NCBI GenBank assembly: GCA_022781515.1
Contig: JALETI010000021.1
Coordinates: forward strand, 1-38,459
Length of the DNA: 38,459 bases
Source: Lachnospiraceae bacterium
Lineage (GTDB): Bacteria; Bacillota; Clostridia; Lachnospirales; Lachnospiraceae
Direction: 5' to 3'
In this document: positions 36,965 through 38,459 of the stretch, one piece after another
Layout of the letters: each line of letters opens with the position of its first letter
How positions within the stretch are numbered: position 1 is the stretch's first letter
The notes under the pieces: model-generated
Databases searched by the model: none
The model's input: the letters and a program-made list of their open reading frames with translations, nothing else
What the model was told of the DNA's origin: nothing
Program-made: the position numbers and the translations under genes

Positions 36965-38459
36965 TTATTTCTTATTTCCGAATAATCCGCGGAGAATGGC
37001 GGATGAACCCGAACGCATAACGGATTTCAGTGCGGTGGATGCAGCACGCTTGGCAATGGTTTCCGCATCTGTTTTTTTACCGCCGGCCACAGAGTTGACA
37101 ATATTGGTTCCCACTGAGTTGATGACAGAGGAAACCGCGCTGTTGGCAGCCTTCTCAATGGCTTTTTTCCTGGCAGCGGTTTCTCTGCCCTTTTTCTTTG
37201 CAGCAGCGGCAGCTTCTGCCTCCTGTTTTTTCTGTGCTTCCAGTTCATCGGCAGCTTTCTGCAGGATTTCGTAGGCGGATTCCCGGTCAACGGTTTCCCG
37301 GTATTTCAGATCGAATTCATCAGCAGAAATGATTGATTGAATGTGTCCGGCATCTCCGGGACCCATTTTGCTCTGGGGAGGAAGAATAAAGGCACGTTCC
37401 ACCACGGAAGGGGTACCATTTTCATCCAGACAGCTGACGAGAGCTTCTCCGACACCAAGTTCCATCAGAACCTCCTGTGTCTTGAATGCAGGATTTTCCC
37501 GGAATGCTTTTGCAGCTGCCCGGACTGCCTTCTGTTCCGCAGGAGTATAGGCACGAAGGGCATGCTGAATCCGGTTGGACAGCTGAGCCAGAACTTCATC
37601 GGGAATATCGGAAGGACTCTGGCTGATGAAATAAATGCCAACGCCTTTGGAACGGATCAGTTTCACAACCTGAATGATTTTCTGCAGCAGGGATTTGGAA
37701 ATATCCTGGAACAGCAGATGTGCCTCATCAAAAAAGAATACCATGCGGGGTTTGTCAGGATCACCCACTTCCGGAAGTTTTTCAAACAGTTCAGTCAGCA
37801 TCCAGAGCATGAATGTTGAATATACAGTGGGTTTCTGAATCAGTCTGGTACTGTCCAGAATATTGATATAGCCCCGGCCATTGGAATCTGTACGCATCCA
37901 GTCCCGGATATCCAGTGCGGGTTCACCGAAGAACTGTTCGCCTCCTTCTTCTTCAAAAGCCAGAAGTGCACGCTGAATGGCACCGATGCTGGCAGAGGAA
38001 ACATTACCGTATGTACTGGTGAATTCTGCCCGGTTGTTTCCCACAAACTGAAGCAAAGCACGCAGATCCTTCAGATCCAGAAGCAGAAGACCGTTATCGT
38101 CGGCAACCCGAAACGCAATATTCAGAACACCGCACTGAATTTCAGTCAGACCCAGCAGTTTCCCAAGCAGTACGGGGCCCATATCCGAAATGGTTACACG
38201 GATGGGGTGTCCTTTTTCTCCCCAGATATCCCAGTAGCGGGCAGGGAAACTTTTATATTCAAAATGATCGATGCCAAAACCGGCGATACGTTTCTGCATA
38301 CTCTCCGAATCCATACCGGGTTCGCACATACCGGAAAGGTCGGATTTCACATCAGCAAGAAATACCGGAACGCCCATATCGGAAAACGATTCAGCCAGAA
38401 CCTTTAATGTAATGGTTTTACCGGTACCGGTGGCACCTGCAATCAGGCCGTGTCGGTTG
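36965..38459 (-). CDS. HerA-like/DUF853 ATPase, truncated by window end
   Basis: Reading continues to the window edge: NRHGLIAGATGTGKTITLKVLAESFSDMGVPVFLADVKSDLSGM (Walker A); RMVFFFDEAHLLF (Walker B). Confidence 0.9.
   Translation of the reverse strand, partial: NRHGLIAGATGTGKTITLKVLAESFSDMGVPVFLADVKSDLSGMCEPGMDSESMQKRIAGFGIDHFEYKSFPARYWDIWGEKGHPIRVTISDMGPVLLGKLLGLTEIQCGVLNIAFRVADDNGLLLLDLKDLRALLQFVGNNRAEFTSTYGNVSSASIGAIQRALLAFEEEGGEQFFGEPALDIRDWMRTDSNGRGYINILDSTRLIQKPTVYSTFMLWMLTELFEKLPEVGDPDKPRMVFFFDEAHLLFQDISKSLLQKIIQVVKLIRSKGVGIYFISQSPSDIPDEVLAQLSNRIQHALRAYTPAEQKAVRAAAKAFRENPAFKTQEVLMELGVGEALVSCLDENGTPSVVERAFILPPQSKMGPGDAGHIQSIISADEFDLKYRETVDRESAYEILQKAADELEAQKKQEAEAAAAAKKKGRETAARKKAIEKAANSAVSSVINSVGTNIVNSVAGGKKTDAETIAKRAASTALKSVMRSGSSAILRGLFGNKK

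Noticed and set aside
1-38459. CRISPR arrays, tRNA/rRNA genes, prophage modules
   Set aside because: No regularly spaced direct repeats, tRNA-like TpsiC (GGTTCRA) cloverleafs, rRNA conserved blocks or phage structural/integrase genes were seen.

Overview
This 38.5 kb window looks like a chromosomal segment from an anaerobic gut-type Firmicute (Clostridia/Lachnospiraceae-like, judged from protein families and Shine-Dalgarno sites). From left to right it contains: an IS200-type tnpA interrupted by an in-frame stop, abutting an ABC ATPase that lacks its N-terminus, followed by a DUF364-like gene; a MocR-type aspartate aminotransferase; a URO-D family protein divergent from a PucR-like regulator; a MATE exporter; pgi; a CDF cation transporter; an mglBAC-like galactose/sugar ABC operon followed by a YesN/YesM-type two-component system and two further periplasmic-binding proteins; EamA transporters (one intact, one C-terminal relic); a GH42 beta-galactosidase; a BMP-family nucleoside-type ABC operon; a NUDIX hydrolase; a Lon-like AAA+ ATPase without a protease domain; a SpoU-type rRNA/tRNA methyltransferase; an MBOAT/DHHW acetylation pair; a DUF4358-like lipoprotein; tspO; and a HerA-like (DUF853) ATPase cut by the window end. 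The most interesting signals are non-coding: (i) a ~247-nt element between mglC and the response regulator that folds into a three-way-junction architecture; (ii) two consecutive large palindromes (one with a perfect 26-bp stem) between the BMP binding protein and its ATPase; (iii) a perfect 12-bp terminator-like hairpin inside the tspO coding sequence; (iv) a dispersed repeat present twice, ~30 kb apart; (v) an orphan IS200/IS605-like end hairpin. Among proteins, the protease-less Lon-like ATPase with a Walker B Asp-to-Asn change stands out. All calls come from reading the sequence; no searches or folding programs were run.
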